Shown: positions 7,847 to 19,210, counted from the first letter of the stretch. The stretch is 64,000 nucleotides of DNA from Microbacterium hominis NBRC 15708 (GCF_001592125.1 NZ_BCWI01000001.1:434001-498000), one strand, 5' to 3'. Made by a program: numbers and translations. The notes: generated from the sequence alone by a model not told the origin.

Positions 7847-8662
7847 CTATTCCGCGGAGTCGGCGGTCGGGGCGTCGACGGCGCCGCCGAAGCGGCGGCT
7901 GCGGCCGAGGTAGAGCTCGATGGCGCCCCAGAGATCGGTGCGCGAGAAGTCCGGCCACAGGGTGTCGAGGAACACCATCTCGGCGTAGGCGGACTCCCAG
8001 AGCAGGAAGTTCGAGGTGCGCTGTTCACCGCTGGAGCGCAGGAACAGGTCGACGTCGGGCATGTCGGGCACGTACAGGTGCCTGCGGAGGGTCTTCTCCG
8101 TGATGGCCGACGGCTTCAGGCGTCCCGCGGCGATCTGCTCCCCCATCGCCCGCATCGCGTCGACGATCTCGTGGCGGCCGCCGTAGTTGATGCACATCGT
8201 GAGCGTGAGGGTGTCGTTGCCCGCGGTCAGCTGCTCGGCGTACTGCAGCTCCTTGATGACCGAACCCCACAGGCGCGGCTTGCGTCCGGCCCAGCGGATG
8301 CGCACGCCCCACTCGTTGAGCTGGTCGCGGCGGCGGTGCAGCACGTCGCGGTTGTAGCCCATGAGGAAGCGCACCTCGTCGGGCGAGCGGGCCCAGTTCT
8401 CGGTCGAGAAGGCGTAGACGCTGAGGTGCTTCACCCCGGCCTGGATCGCGCCGGCGACCACGTCGAGCAGCACCTCCTCGCCCGCGCGGTGCCCCTCGAT
8501 GCGCGTGAGCCCGCGCCGGTTCGCCCAGCGGCCGTTGCCGTCCATGACGATGGCGACATGGTTCGGCACACCGCCCTTCGGAAAGCGCGGTGGGTGGATG
8601 CCGGTCCAGTCGAGGGGACGGTACGGGACCGCATCGCGGTGCGTGTAGGGCTTGGGGCTCAC
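7847..8662 (-). CDS. uppS: Isoprenyl (polyprenyl) diphosphate synthase, UppS family
   Basis: cis-prenyltransferase making the lipid carrier for cell-wall precursor export. The 271-residue protein has the catalytic Asp41 in [12 protein letters not shown], a FSTENWARS motif for the allylic substrate, and the C-terminal [14 protein letters not shown] with Arg residues binding isopentenyl diphosphate. GTG 8662 overlaps the recO stop by 4 nt (GTGA), so the two are translationally coupled. Chain length (decaprenyl or undecaprenyl) cannot be read reliably from sequence. Confidence 0.94.
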   Translation of the reverse strand: MSPKPYTHRDAVPYRPLDWTGIHPPRFPKGGVPNHVAIVMDGNGRWANRRGLTRIEGHRAGEEVLLDVVAGAIQAGVKHLSVYAFSTENWARSPDEVRFLMGYNRDVLHRRRDQLNEWGVRIRWAGRKPRLWGSVIKELQYAEQLTAGNDTLTLTMCINYGGRHEIVDAMRAMGEQIAAGRLKPSAITEKTLRRHLYVPDMPDVDLFLRSSGEQRTSNFLLWESAYAEMVFLDTLWPDFSRTDLWGAIELYLGRSRRFGGAVDAPTADSAE

Positions 8663-9387
8663 CGGGGGGACTCCACGTGGGACAGGGATCGGATGCCGCG
8701 CTCGAGGTGCCACTGCGCGTAGGCTGCGACGAGACCGGAGGCCGACGCCGTGGCGGCGTGCGTCGCGGCATCCACGATGTCCCATTCTCCCGCGATCAGC
8801 GCGCGCAGCAGCACGCCCGTCTCGGGGCGCAGCCGTGCGGAGCCGGCCGGGGCACAGTCGCCGCACACCACGCCGCCGAGCTGGGCGACGAACCAGTCGT
8901 GCGGACCCACGGCGCCGCAGCGTGCGCAGTCGGTGAGCGCCGGCGCCCACCCCGACAGGGACATCGCGCGCAGGAGATACGAATCGAGCACCGAGCGCGC
9001 GGCGCGCCCGCCCTGCGAGAGCGTGCGGAGCCCGCCGACGAGCAGGAGGTACTGCTGCGGCGTCGCCTCCGCCTCGTTGAGACGGTCGGCCGTCTCGACC
9101 ATGGCGTGGGCGGCGGTGTAGCTGTCGTAGTCGGCGACGATCGCGGCGCCGTAGGAGCCGAGCGACTCGGCCTGCTGCACGATGTCGAGCGAGCGCCCCT
9201 GGTACAGCTGCACGTCGGCGACCATGAACGGCTCGAGGCGGGCGCCGAACTTCGATGACGTGCGCCGCACACCCTTCGCGACCGCGCGCACCTTGCCGTG
9301 GCGACGGCTGAGCATCGTCACGATCCGGTCCGCTTCCCCGAGCTTGTGGGTCCGCAGGACCACGACCTCGTCGCGGTAGGTGGGCAC
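8659..9387 (-). CDS. recO: DNA repair protein RecO
   Basis: Part of the RecFOR pathway: anneals single strands and helps load RecA on SSB-coated gaps. The 242-residue protein has an N-terminal OB fold beginning [20 protein letters not shown] and a C-terminal zinc site with Cys154, Cys157, Cys175 and Cys178 (CARCG ... CGDC). The open frame continues far upstream, but only the GTG at 9387 gives a RecO-like N-terminus, and sequence beyond it is antisense to the TRIC-type gene. recO-uppS adjacency is common in actinobacteria. Confidence 0.94.
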   Translation of the reverse strand: MPTYRDEVVVLRTHKLGEADRIVTMLSRRHGKVRAVAKGVRRTSSKFGARLEPFMVADVQLYQGRSLDIVQQAESLGSYGAAIVADYDSYTAAHAMVETADRLNEAEATPQQYLLLVGGLRTLSQGGRAARSVLDSYLLRAMSLSGWAPALTDCARCGAVGPHDWFVAQLGGVVCGDCAPAGSARLRPETGVLLRALIAGEWDIVDAATHAATASASGLVAAYAQWHLERGIRSLSHVESPR

Positions 9388-9442
9388 CCCTCGATTATCC
9401 CCGTCGGCGCGGACATCGGGCGGTATTGGAGACAATGGACGG

Positions 9443-10129
9443 GTGACGGAGCAGCTGTTCGTGATCCCCCTCTGGGCCGACCTCCTCGCCGTGGGTCTCG
9501 GCGGCGTGCAGGGGGCGCTGTTCTCGTCGGGATTCGTCGGGCAGCGCCGGCTCGACCTGCTGGGCGTCGTCATCGTGGGCACCGTCATGGGCATGGGCGG
9601 CGGCATCATCCGCGACCTGCTGCTGAACGTCGAGCCCGCGACGCTGCAGAGCAACTGGTACCTCATCACGGCGGTCGGTGCGGCGCTGGTCGGCATGCTG
9701 CTGGCCAACATCTTCGAGCGCCTCAACGGCGTGATCGTCGCGTTGGATGCCGTGGTCATCGGGCTCTTCGGCGCGTTCGGCACCTCGAAGGCGCTGGCGC
9801 TGGGACTGCCCGTGGTGCCCGCCGTGTTCGTGGGTGTCTGCGCCGCGGTGGGCGGCGGCATCCTGCGCGACGTCATCATGGGGCTGCCGGTGGCGATCAT
9901 GCACGTCGGCTCCCTCTACGCGGTCGCCGCGGCGGTCGGCTGCGCCATCCTCGCGTTCGCGCACGCCCTGGGCGCGCCGCTGGTCGCGGCAGCCGTCGCG
10001 TGCGTGATCGTGACGACGGTCATCCGGCTGCTCGCCGTGATCTTCGACATCTCGCTGCCCGAGCAGCGAGCCCTGTACCGCCGCAAGGTCGCGGTGGAGA
10101 CCAGCGCGATCCCGATCATCCGGCCCTGA
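9443..10129 (+). CDS. TRIC-type (UPF0126) glycine-rich membrane channel protein
   Basis: A 228-residue integral membrane protein with about seven hydrophobic helices and two copies of the family glycine motif, GGGIIRD (52-58) and GGGILRD (137-143), one in each half. This inverted duplication is the hallmark of prokaryotic TRIC/YadS-YicG proteins, which are trimeric cation channels. The physiological role in bacteria is uncertain. GTG 9443 was chosen because it removes 21 unlikely upstream residues; GACAAT 6 nt before it could be a weak leaderless -10. Confidence 0.85.
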   Translation: MTEQLFVIPLWADLLAVGLGGVQGALFSSGFVGQRRLDLLGVVIVGTVMGMGGGIIRDLLLNVEPATLQSNWYLITAVGAALVGMLLANIFERLNGVIVALDAVVIGLFGAFGTSKALALGLPVVPAVFVGVCAAVGGGILRDVIMGLPVAIMHVGSLYAVAAAVGCAILAFAHALGAPLVAAAVACVIVTTVIRLLAVIFDISLPEQRALYRRKVAVETSAIPIIRP

Positions 10130-10130
10130 G

Positions 10131-10271
10131 GCGTTTCGACTCGCTGCGCTCGCTCAACGACCGGGGGTGGGCGTCGCTCAACGGCCGGGGGTGGTGGGCG
10201 TCGCTCAACGACCGGGGGCGGGAAGCCTCCCGGTCGTTGAGCGAGGAGCGCAGCGACGAGTCGAAACGCGG
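10131..10271. repeat. Palindromic intergenic repeat, copy 2, with a triplicated inner unit
   Basis: Fills the gap between the convergent TRIC-type gene (stop 10129) and leuA (stop 10277). The outer arms are GCGTTTCGACTCGCTGCGCT with CGCTCAACGACCGGG, and their complement CCCGGTCGTTGAGCGAGG followed by CGCAGCGACGAGTCGAAACG. Between them CGTCGCTCAACGACCGGGGG-like units recur in the same orientation (around 10156-10230). The long imperfect hairpin could end transcription from both sides. Same family as 7009-7150. Confidence 0.85.
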
Positions 10272-10276
10272 CGACC

Positions 10277-12175
<1,899 letters not shown>

Positions 12176-12195
12176 CACCGCCACGCGAGGCGGTG
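12176..12195. terminator. Short hairpin between the oxidoreductase gene and the leuA leader
   Basis: A perfect 7-bp stem (CACCGCC / GGCGGTG) with a 6-nt loop lies 5 nt after the stop of the upstream oxidoreductase gene and immediately before the leader-peptide -10. It may terminate the era-region transcript, but it could also be a protein-binding site. It lacks a T-tract. Confidence 0.4.
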
Positions 12196-12199
12196 CGAC

Positions 12200-13135
12200 T
12201 CACGGGATCAGCGCCAGCGCTCCGCCGGGGTGTCCTTCCGCGAGCAGCGCGAGCGCAGCCGGCGCCTCGCTGAGCGGGAACGTCCGAGCCACCGGGACGA
12301 CGAGCGTGTCGGCCTGCGCGGCCGCGACGAGCCCGGCGCGCGCCTCGTCGCGGAAGCGGGCGCTGTCCGGCAGGGCGCCGGCGATCCAGCGGAAGCCGTC
12401 CTGCCGGGCGCGCGCGGGATTCACGATCGTCACGATCCGATGCCGGTCGGAGACGACGGCGAGCGAGACGTCGATCGCCTCGTCGGTGCCGACGGCATCC
12501 AGCGCCGCGACGATCGGAACGTCGCCCGTGACGGCGGCCAGGCGCTCGGAGAGGCCGGGTCCGTAGACCACCGGCTCGCCGCCGAAGCGGCGCACGCGGT
12601 CGAACGAGGTCTCGGCTGCGGTGCCGATGACGTGGATGCCGCGCAGTGCGGCCAGTTGCAGCACGGCCACGCCCACGGCGCCCGAGGCGCCGTGCAGCAG
12701 GATCGTCTCCCCCGGCTTCGCCTCCACGACGTGCAGCATCTCGGCGGCGGTCGTGCCGGTGAGCAGGAGGTTCGCCGCCTCCGGGTGGGTCAGCGGCGAC
12801 GGCTTGTGGAACGCCGTGGCGGCATCCACGGTCAGAGCCGTCGCGTAGCCGCCGGCGATCCGGAACGCGACGACCTCGTCGCCGATCGCGGCGGGCCCCG
12901 ACCCGATCACCGTGTCGGGGCCGAGAGCGACGATCTCACCCGAGACCTCGTACCCGATCGCGACGGGCCAGGACTGACCGTTCTCGGCGGCGACGTGCTT
13001 CCCGTCGGCGGGGTTCACCCCGGCGGCGTGAACGCGGATCGTGACCTCGCCGGGGCCGGGAGCGGGCACCTCGACATCGGCGAACTCCCACGTCGCGGGC
13101 GTTCCGGCCCGGCGGGCGATCCACTGGCGCGCCAC
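12200..13135 (-). CDS. NADPH-dependent quinone oxidoreductase / zinc-type alcohol dehydrogenase-like protein
   Basis: A 311-residue medium-chain dehydrogenase/reductase of the quinone oxidoreductase type. It has a GroES-like N-terminal half containing HAAGVNPADGK and IGYEVSG, and a Rossmann half with LLHGASGAVGVAVLQLA as the nucleotide-binding loop. No structural zinc Cys cluster is visible, arguing for the zinc-free QOR branch. Substrate unknown. GTG 13135 lies one base after the era stop, so it is probably the last gene of the hrcA-to-era unit. Confidence 0.85.
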   Translation of the reverse strand: MARQWIARRAGTPATWEFADVEVPAPGPGEVTIRVHAAGVNPADGKHVAAENGQSWPVAIGYEVSGEIVALGPDTVIGSGPAAIGDEVVAFRIAGGYATALTVDAATAFHKPSPLTHPEAANLLLTGTTAAEMLHVVEAKPGETILLHGASGAVGVAVLQLAALRGIHVIGTAAETSFDRVRRFGGEPVVYGPGLSERLAAVTGDVPIVAALDAVGTDEAIDVSLAVVSDRHRIVTIVNPARARQDGFRWIAGALPDSARFRDEARAGLVAAAQADTLVVPVARTFPLSEAPAALALLAEGHPGGALALIP

Positions 13136-13136
13136 G

Positions 13137-14045
13137 TCAGAACCCCAGCCGTCCGAGCTGCTTGGGATCGCGCTGCCATTCCTTCGCGACGCGCACGTGC
13201 AGCTTCAGGAACACCTTCGTGCCGACGAGGGGTTCGATCTGCGCCCGCGCCCGCGCGCCGACGGCCGCCAGTCGCGACCCCTTGTGGCCGATGATGATCG
13301 CCTTCTGGCTGTCGCGCTCGACGACGAGGTTCGCGTAGATGTCGGTGAGCTCACCTTCGTCGCGGCGGGAGATGTCGTCGATGGTCACGGCGATCGAGTG
13401 CGGCAGTTCGTCACGCACGCCCTCCAGCGCCGCCTCGCGGATGATCTCCGCGATCCGGTCCTCGAGGGACTCGTCGGTGACCACCCCCTCCTCATAGAGC
13501 GCGGGGCCGGTCGGCATGAGCGTGAGCAGCTCGTCGGCGAGCACGTCGAGCTGTTCGTTCGCGACGGCCGACAGCGGGATCACGGCGTCCCAGTCCTCGC
13601 GCAGGCTGTCGACCTCCATGAGACGCTCGGTGATCTCGTCGCGGGAGGCGATGTCGGTCTTGGTGACGATGGCCACCTTCTTCGCCCGCGGGTAGCCGTC
13701 GAGGGATGCCGCGATACGGCGGTCGCCGGGGCCGACCTTCTCGGTCGCCGGAACGAGGAAGCCGATGGCGTCGACGTCGCCGAGTACCTGCTCCACGAGG
13801 TCGTTCAGGCGCTGTCCGAGCAGCGTGCGCGGCTTGTGGATGCCGGGGGTGTCGACGATCACCAGCTGGCCGGCCGGGCGGTTGACGATGCCGCGGATGG
13901 CCCGCCGGGTGGTCTGCGGCTTGTCGGAGGTGATGGCGACCTTCTCGCCCACGAGGGCGTTGGTGAGGGTGGACTTGCCCACGTTGGGCCGACCCACGAA
14001 GGTCACGAATCCCGATCGGGTGCGGTCGTCGGCGGGAGGGGTCAT
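13137..14045 (-). CDS. era: GTPase Era, ribosome small-subunit maturation
   Basis: Binds the 3' end of 16S rRNA and helps assemble the 30S subunit. The 302-residue protein has G1 GRPNVGKS (18-25), G3 DTPG (65-68), G4 as TKTD (128-131; Asn replaced by Thr, an accepted variant) and a C-terminal KH domain with GHKGSRL. ATG 14045 overlaps the stop of the CorC-like gene by 4 nt (ATGA). ybeY, phoH and era together form an RNA-maturation cluster. Confidence 0.96.
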   Translation of the reverse strand: MTPPADDRTRSGFVTFVGRPNVGKSTLTNALVGEKVAITSDKPQTTRRAIRGIVNRPAGQLVIVDTPGIHKPRTLLGQRLNDLVEQVLGDVDAIGFLVPATEKVGPGDRRIAASLDGYPRAKKVAIVTKTDIASRDEITERLMEVDSLREDWDAVIPLSAVANEQLDVLADELLTLMPTGPALYEEGVVTDESLEDRIAEIIREAALEGVRDELPHSIAVTIDDISRRDEGELTDIYANLVVERDSQKAIIIGHKGSRLAAVGARARAQIEPLVGTKVFLKLHVRVAKEWQRDPKQLGRLGF

Positions 14046-15361
14046 CGGCCGGCCTCTTCTCGTTCGGTGCGGCGTTCATCGCCCCAGGCGGCGTCGACGG
14101 CCCGGAGCCGGTCCGTGGCCTCGACGAAGACGGTGGCCAGACCCCGACCGCGGCCGCGCGAGGTGCCGCCGGTCAGTCGCAGGCCGGAGTACTCGGCGGT
14201 CGCGCCCGGAAGCGGCACCCGTCCGAGGAGCTTGCCGAGCAGACCGCCGATCGAGTCGACGTCGTCATCCTCGAGCTCGAGGCCGAACAGCTCCCCCACC
14301 TCGTCGAGGCCGAGGCGTGCGCTCACGCGGTAGCGTCCCGCGCCGAGCTCGACGACCTCGCTCGAGCGCGGGTCGTACTCGTCGGAGATTTCGCCGACCA
14401 GCTCCTCGATGAGGTCTTCCAGGGTGACGAGGCCGGAGACGCCGCCATACTCGTCCACGACGAGGCAGACGTGCACGGCATCCCGCTTCATCTGCTGCAG
14501 GAGGGTCTCGGCCTTCATCGATTCCGGCACGAACACGGCGGGGCGCGCGATCTGCGCGACGGGCGCGTCGCGCCACGCCGTCTCGTCGCGGTAGGCGAAC
14601 TGCACCAGGTCCTTCAGATAGACCACGCCGGTGATGTCGTCGGCCTCGCCGTCCGCGACCGGGACGCGCGAGACGCCCTTGTCGAGGAACAGCTGCATGG
14701 CCTCCTGGGTCGTCGCGGCGGCATCCATCGTCACCATGTCGGTGCGCGGGACCATGACCTCGCGCACGAACGTGTCCGTGAACTCGAACACCGAGTGGAT
14801 GAGTTCGCGGTCGTCCTCCTCGATGAGGTCCTGCGACGCGGCTTCGTCGACCATGCTCAGCAGCTGCTCCTCGCTGGCGAACGAGGTGCCGCGGTGGATG
14901 CCGGGCGTCACCCGGTTGCCGACGATGACGAGGAGGTGCGCGAGCGGGCCCAGCACGATGCGTGCGCCGCGTACGAGAGGCGCGCAGGCGTGGAGGAGTC
15001 CGCGGGCGTGCTGGCGACCGACGGCGCGGGGACTGGCGCCCACGAGGACGAACGAGACCACGGTCATCAGGATGGCCGCGGCCAGCATCGCCCACCAGAT
15101 GCTGTCGAAGGCGAGGGTGAAGGCCACGGTGACCACCACCGCCGCCGTCGTCTCGGCCAGGATCCTGATGAACACGACCGCGTTGCCGTGCGCCTCGGGA
15201 TCGGCGCCGATGCGCGCCAGCGCCACGCCGTTGCGACCGGTGACCGACATCTCCGCCAGGTCGGCGCGGGAGGTCACTCCGAGCGCGGCATCGAGGGCGG
15301 CCATCAAGCCCCCCAGCGCGACGAGGAGGGCGGCGGCGACCAGGAGGAGGATCTCGGTCAT
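14042..15361 (-). CDS. CorC/HlyC-type membrane protein with CBS domains (CNNM family)
   Basis: A 439-residue protein with about four N-terminal membrane helices (DUF21/CNNM region), a pair of CBS domains in the middle (around the MVPRTDM and GVVYLKDL motifs, roughly 190-330), and a C-terminal CorC transporter-associated domain. Family members take part in magnesium or cobalt efflux and are often annotated as hemolysins without evidence. ATG 15361 overlaps the ybeY stop by 4 nt; longer upstream starts would lie within ybeY. Confidence 0.9.
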   Translation of the reverse strand: MTEILLLVAAALLVALGGLMAALDAALGVTSRADLAEMSVTGRNGVALARIGADPEAHGNAVVFIRILAETTAAVVVTVAFTLAFDSIWWAMLAAAILMTVVSFVLVGASPRAVGRQHARGLLHACAPLVRGARIVLGPLAHLLVIVGNRVTPGIHRGTSFASEEQLLSMVDEAASQDLIEEDDRELIHSVFEFTDTFVREVMVPRTDMVTMDAAATTQEAMQLFLDKGVSRVPVADGEADDITGVVYLKDLVQFAYRDETAWRDAPVAQIARPAVFVPESMKAETLLQQMKRDAVHVCLVVDEYGGVSGLVTLEDLIEELVGEISDEYDPRSSEVVELGAGRYRVSARLGLDEVGELFGLELEDDDVDSIGGLLGKLLGRVPLPGATAEYSGLRLTGGTSRGRGRGLATVFVEATDRLRAVDAAWGDERRTEREEAGR

Positions 15362-15825
15362 GCGCGTCGTCGGCGCTCGGACACGTGGAAGGCCGCGACG
15401 AGGTCGCGCTGGAGCCCGAACATCTCGCGCTCCTCCTCCTTCTCGGCGTGGTCGAATCCGAGCAGATGCAGCAGGCCGTGGGTGGTCAGCAGGATGAGCT
15501 CGTCCATCGTCGTGTGACCGGCGGCCTGGGCCTGCGTCTCGGCGACCTGCGGGCAGAGCACGATGTCGCCGAGCAGCCCGGGCGGCGTGGGCTGCTCCTG
15601 GGTGCCGGGACGCAGCTCGTCCATCGGGAAGCTGAGCACGTCGGTCGGCCCCGGCTCGTCCATCCACTGCACGTGCAGGGCTTCCATGGCGCCCTCGTCG
15701 ACGAGCAGGATCGCCACGTCGGCGTCGGGGCTGACGTGCAGCTCCGCCAGGTTGTTCTCGGTGAGGCGCAGCAGCACCGTCTCGTCGATGTCGACGCCGG
15801 ACTCGTTGGTGATCTCGATGGTCAT
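15358..15825 (-). CDS. ybeY: Endoribonuclease YbeY, rRNA maturation
   Basis: Metal-dependent RNase for 16S rRNA 3'-end maturation and ribosome quality control. The 155-residue protein carries the diagnostic zinc motif HGLLHLLGFDH with ligands His116, His120 and His126, and the central TDVLSFPM. It overlaps phoH and the CorC-like gene by 4 nt on either side, so the three are translationally coupled. Confidence 0.96.
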   Translation of the reverse strand: MTIEITNESGVDIDETVLLRLTENNLAELHVSPDADVAILLVDEGAMEALHVQWMDEPGPTDVLSFPMDELRPGTQEQPTPPGLLGDIVLCPQVAETQAQAAGHTTMDELILLTTHGLLHLLGFDHAEKEEEREMFGLQRDLVAAFHVSERRRRA

Positions 15826-16928
15826 GCGCGTCCTCGCTGGGTTCCTCGCGGCGGCAGGTGGTCTCGGGGGCCGCCGCCTCGGGTCTGGCCCCGCCGCTCG
15901 GCGCGGCTGGCGAACTCGGAGGCCTCGTCGCGTTCGCGTCGCGACGCGAGCCGCTGCTCGTCGTACACGCTGTACGCGTCGACGATGCGTCCGACGAGGC
16001 TGTGGCGGACGACGTCCTCGCTGGTCAGCAGCGAGAAATGGATGTCGTCGATGTCCTTCAGCACGCGGGTCACCAGCCGGAGTCCGGAGGCGCCCTGCGG
16101 CAGGTCGATCTGGGTGATGTCGCCGGTCACGACCATGCGCGTGCCGAAGCCCAGCCGGGTGAGGAACATCTTCATCTGCTCGGGCGTCGTGTTCTGCGCC
16201 TCGTCGAGCACGACGAACGAGTTGTTCAGGGTGCGCCCGCGCATGTACGCCAGCGGGGCGACCTCGATCGTCCCCGACGCCATGAGCTTGGGGACGATCT
16301 CCGGGTCCATCATCTCGTTGAGCGCGTCGTAGAGCGGTCGCAGGTACGGATCGATCTTGTCGGTCAGCGTGCCCGGGAGGAACCCGAGGCGTTCGCCGGC
16401 CTCGACGGCCGGTCGCGTCAGGATGATGCGGTCGACCTCCTTGCGCTGCAGCGCCTGCACGGCCTTCGCCATGGCGAGGTAGGTCTTGCCGGTACCGGCC
16501 GGGCCGATGCCGAACACGATGGTGTTCTCGTCGATCGCGTCCACGTACCGCTTCTGACCGAGCGTCTTCGGTCGTATCGTGCGGCCGCGCGAGCTGAGGA
16601 TCGCCTCGCCCAGCACCTCGGACGGCCGTTCGCCCGTGTCGGCGCGGAGGATCCGCTCCGACGTGCGCACGTCGGCGGGCTCCAGGCCCTGGCCCGCCCG
16701 CGCCATGGCGATCAGCTCGTCGACGAGTGCGCGCGCCCGGGCCACGACATCCCGATCTCCGCTGAGGGTGATCTCGTTGCCCCGTACGTGCACCTCGACA
16801 TCCGGGTGCTCACGCTCGACGACCCGCAGCAGGCGATCCTGCGGTCCGAGCAGCTGCACCATCGCGATGCCGTCGGCGAGGATCCGCTCGACGGCCGCGC
16901 CCTGTTCGCTGTCGGCGGGTTCAGCCAC
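15822..16928 (-). CDS. PhoH family ATPase
   Basis: A 368-residue PhoH-like protein: an N-terminal KH-like segment, then the ATPase core with Walker A GPAGTGKT (142-149) and Walker B VVLDEAQN (about 245), and the conserved TGDITQIDLP. Usually encoded next to ybeY and thought to act in RNA metabolism. GTG 16928 overlaps the HIT gene stop by 8 nt; an ATG at 16970 is in frame but deeper inside the HIT gene. Confidence 0.92.
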   Translation of the reverse strand: MAEPADSEQGAAVERILADGIAMVQLLGPQDRLLRVVEREHPDVEVHVRGNEITLSGDRDVVARARALVDELIAMARAGQGLEPADVRTSERILRADTGERPSEVLGEAILSSRGRTIRPKTLGQKRYVDAIDENTIVFGIGPAGTGKTYLAMAKAVQALQRKEVDRIILTRPAVEAGERLGFLPGTLTDKIDPYLRPLYDALNEMMDPEIVPKLMASGTIEVAPLAYMRGRTLNNSFVVLDEAQNTTPEQMKMFLTRLGFGTRMVVTGDITQIDLPQGASGLRLVTRVLKDIDDIHFSLLTSEDVVRHSLVGRIVDAYSVYDEQRLASRRERDEASEFASRAERRGQTRGGGPRDHLPPRGTQRGRA

Positions 16929-17268
16929 CGAGGCTCCCTTCGTCGAGTCCACCGGCGAGGACGTGGGCATGCACGTGGAACACCGTCTGCCCCGCGCCGG
17001 AGCCGGTGTTGAAGATCAGACGGAAGTCGCCGTCGGCGTGCTCGGCGGCGAGCGTGTGGGCGAGGCCCACCATCTCGCTGAGCAGAGCGGGGTCGGATGC
17101 CGCGAGCTCGACCACGTCGCGGTGCGCGGCGGACTTGGGGATGACCAGCAGATGCACGGGCGCCTGCGGTGCGATGTCGCGGATCACGAACACGTTCTCG
17201 GTCTCGGCGAGGATCTCGGCCGGGATCTCCCCCTGCAGGATGCGCGTGAAGATGGACGGTTCGCTCAT
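16921..17268 (-). CDS. HIT family nucleotide-binding hydrolase
   Basis: A 115-residue histidine-triad protein with the catalytic motif HVHAHVL (His98, His100, His102) and the usual N-terminal SIFTRILQGEIPAEI. Likely acts on adenosine phosphoramidates or aminoacyl-AMP. A TACACT hexamer 6 nt before ATG 17268 suggests its own leaderless promoter, so phoH-ybeY-corC-era can be transcribed from here independently of hrcA-dnaJ-rsmE. Confidence 0.94.
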   Translation of the reverse strand: MSEPSIFTRILQGEIPAEILAETENVFVIRDIAPQAPVHLLVIPKSAAHRDVVELAASDPALLSEMVGLAHTLAAEHADGDFRLIFNTGSGAGQTVFHVHAHVLAGGLDEGSLGG

Positions 17269-17274
17269 ACTCCG

Positions 17275-17280
17275 AGTGTA
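17275..17280 (-). promoter_or_regulatory. Leaderless -10 (TACACT) in front of the HIT gene
   Basis: TACACT reads on the minus strand at 17280-17275, 6 nt before ATG 17268, in the 23-nt gap after rsmE. Confidence 0.5.
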
Positions 17281-17291
17281 GTCAGCGCCCG

Positions 17292-18044
17292 TCACCAGCG
17301 GCCGAGCCGGGCGTTGACGATGGCCAGGGCGGCGGGCCCGGCCGTCGAGGTGCGCAGCACCGTATCGCCGAGGCGCACGGCGATCGCGCCGGCCTCCGTG
17401 AGCTCGGCGATCTCCTCCGCGCTGACCCCGCCTTCCGGGCCGACCACGAGCACGACCTCCGCGACGTCGTCGAGCGCAACGGCGGTGAGCGCGGTGCGGG
17501 CGGTCGGCTCCAGCACGAGCACGCGCGCCCGGTCTGCGCGCGCGGCCAGTTCGCGCGTCGTGAGCACGGCGCCGACGGTGGGGGTCCAGGCGCGGTGCGC
17601 CTGCTTCGCCGCCTCGCGCACGATGCTCTGCCAGCGGCCGACGCCCTTGACGGCCTTTTCGCCCGTCCAGCGGGAGATGCTGCGTGCCGCCTGCCACGGG
17701 ACGACCTCGTCGATGCCGAGCTCGGTGGCCGCCTGCACCGCGAGCTCGTCGCGGTCCCCCTTCGCGAGGGCCTGGGCGAGGACGATGCGGGGGGTCGCGG
17801 CCGCCTGGTGAGACCGCGACGTCACCGACACCACGACCCGCTTGGGGGCGGAGGCGGTGACGACGCCGGTCAGCCAGACGCCCCGGCCGTCGCCGACGGT
17901 CACCTCCTCGCCGATGCGCACGCGCCGCACGACGGCGGCGTGATGCGCCTCCGCGCCCGTGATGACGACCTCGTCGCCGGCGTCGGCGGTCGACACGTCG
18001 GCACCGTCGACCGATGGCTCATCGACGAGGAAGTGGAGCGCCAT
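17292..18044 (-). CDS. rsmE: 16S rRNA (uracil-1498-N3)-methyltransferase
   Basis: SPOUT-class methyltransferase modifying U1498 of 16S rRNA. The 250-residue protein has an N-terminal PUA-like domain and the C-terminal knot motifs VVGPEGGVS and LRTSTAGPAAL that bind S-adenosylmethionine. It starts one base after the dnaJ stop, as is typical for the dnaJ-rsmE pair. Confidence 0.94.
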   Translation of the reverse strand: MALHFLVDEPSVDGADVSTADAGDEVVITGAEAHHAAVVRRVRIGEEVTVGDGRGVWLTGVVTASAPKRVVVSVTSRSHQAAATPRIVLAQALAKGDRDELAVQAATELGIDEVVPWQAARSISRWTGEKAVKGVGRWQSIVREAAKQAHRAWTPTVGAVLTTRELAARADRARVLVLEPTARTALTAVALDDVAEVVLVVGPEGGVSAEEIAELTEAGAIAVRLGDTVLRTSTAGPAALAIVNARLGRW

Positions 18045-18045
18045 G

Positions 18046-19158
18046 TCAGCCGCGGAACCGGTCGCGGAGCTTGGAGAACATGCCCTGGTGGAACTGCGCC
18101 AGCCGGGGGGCGGGAGCCTTGGTCCGCTTGGCGAAGTCCTCGATGAGGGCGCGTTCCTTGGCGTCGAGCTTCGTGGGCGTGACGACCTGCACGCCGACGC
18201 GCAGGTCGCCGCGCGTGCCGCCGCGCAGCGGCGTGATGCCGCGACCCTTGACGGTGAGCACATCGCCGGACTGCACCCCCGATCGGACCTCCAGGTCGAC
18301 GTCGCCGTCGAGCGAGGAGATCGTGGTGCGGGTACCCAGGATCGCGTCCGGCATCGACACCTCCAGCGTGGCGAGCAGATCGTCGCCTTCGCGGCTGAAG
18401 ACCTCGTGGTTCGCGACGGTGACCTCGAGATAGAGGTCGCCGTTGGGTCCGCCCGCGGGACCGACCTCGCCGGACCCGGGCAGCTGCAGGCGCAGGCCGG
18501 TCTCGACGCCGCCGGGGATGTCGACCGACACCGTGCGGCGCGCGCGCACCCGGCCCTGCCCCTGGCACGTGGCGCACGGGTAGGGGATCGTCGTGCCGTA
18601 GCCCTGGCACGTGGTGCACGGCTGCGACGTGACCACGTTGCCGAGCAGGCTGCGCACCGTCCGCTGCACCTGGCCGGAGCCGTGGCAGATGTCGCAGGTG
18701 GTCGGCTGCGTGCCGGGCTGGCAGCACGAGCCCTGGCAGGTGTCACAGAGCACCGCGGTGTCGACCTCGATGTCGCGGTGCGTGCCGAAGACCACGTCGG
18801 CGAGATCGAGCGTGACGCGCACGAGCGCGTCCTGGCCCCGCTCCCGGCGCGATCGGGGTCGTCCGGTCCGGGCTCCGCCGCCGCCGAAGAAGGTCTCGAA
18901 GATGTCGCCGAAGCCGCCGAAGCCGGCGCCCGCTCCCCCGCCGAAGGGCGAGCCGTCGCCGCCCATGTCGTAGCGCTGACGCTGCTCGGGGTCGCTCAGC
19001 ACGTCGTAGGCGTGCGTGACGAGCTTGAACCGCTCGGACGCATCGGCGCCCGGGTTCACGTCGGGGTGCAGCTCGCGCGCCAGACGCCGGTACGCCTTCT
19101 TGATCTCCTCGGGGCTCGCGTCACGGGAGACGCCCAGGACTTCGTAGTGGTCGGCCAC
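18046..19158 (-). CDS. dnaJ: Chaperone DnaJ (second actinobacterial type, with hrcA)
   Basis: DnaK co-chaperone. The 370-residue protein has a J domain with HPD (LHPDVN), a short G/F-rich linker, a zinc region and the C-terminal substrate-binding domains. The first zinc repeat reads CDTCQGSC, with the final glycine of the usual CxxCxGxG replaced by Cys; the other repeats [16 protein letters not shown] and CATCQGQG are standard. Being paired with hrcA and downstream of CIRCE, it should be heat inducible. Confidence 0.95.
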   Translation of the reverse strand: MADHYEVLGVSRDASPEEIKKAYRRLARELHPDVNPGADASERFKLVTHAYDVLSDPEQRQRYDMGGDGSPFGGGAGAGFGGFGDIFETFFGGGGARTGRPRSRRERGQDALVRVTLDLADVVFGTHRDIEVDTAVLCDTCQGSCCQPGTQPTTCDICHGSGQVQRTVRSLLGNVVTSQPCTTCQGYGTTIPYPCATCQGQGRVRARRTVSVDIPGGVETGLRLQLPGSGEVGPAGGPNGDLYLEVTVANHEVFSREGDDLLATLEVSMPDAILGTRTTISSLDGDVDLEVRSGVQSGDVLTVKGRGITPLRGGTRGDLRVGVQVVTPTKLDAKERALIEDFAKRTKAPAPRLAQFHQGMFSKLRDRFRG

Positions 19159-19210
19159 AATCGCCTTTCCTGCCCTCTCGGGCGCGGGTGGGTGTTCGGG
19201 AGCGGATCGC

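Noticed and set aside
13650..13665. Era G4 motif TKTD instead of NKxD considered as a defect
   Set aside because: Thr at this position is a tolerated variant in many GTPases.
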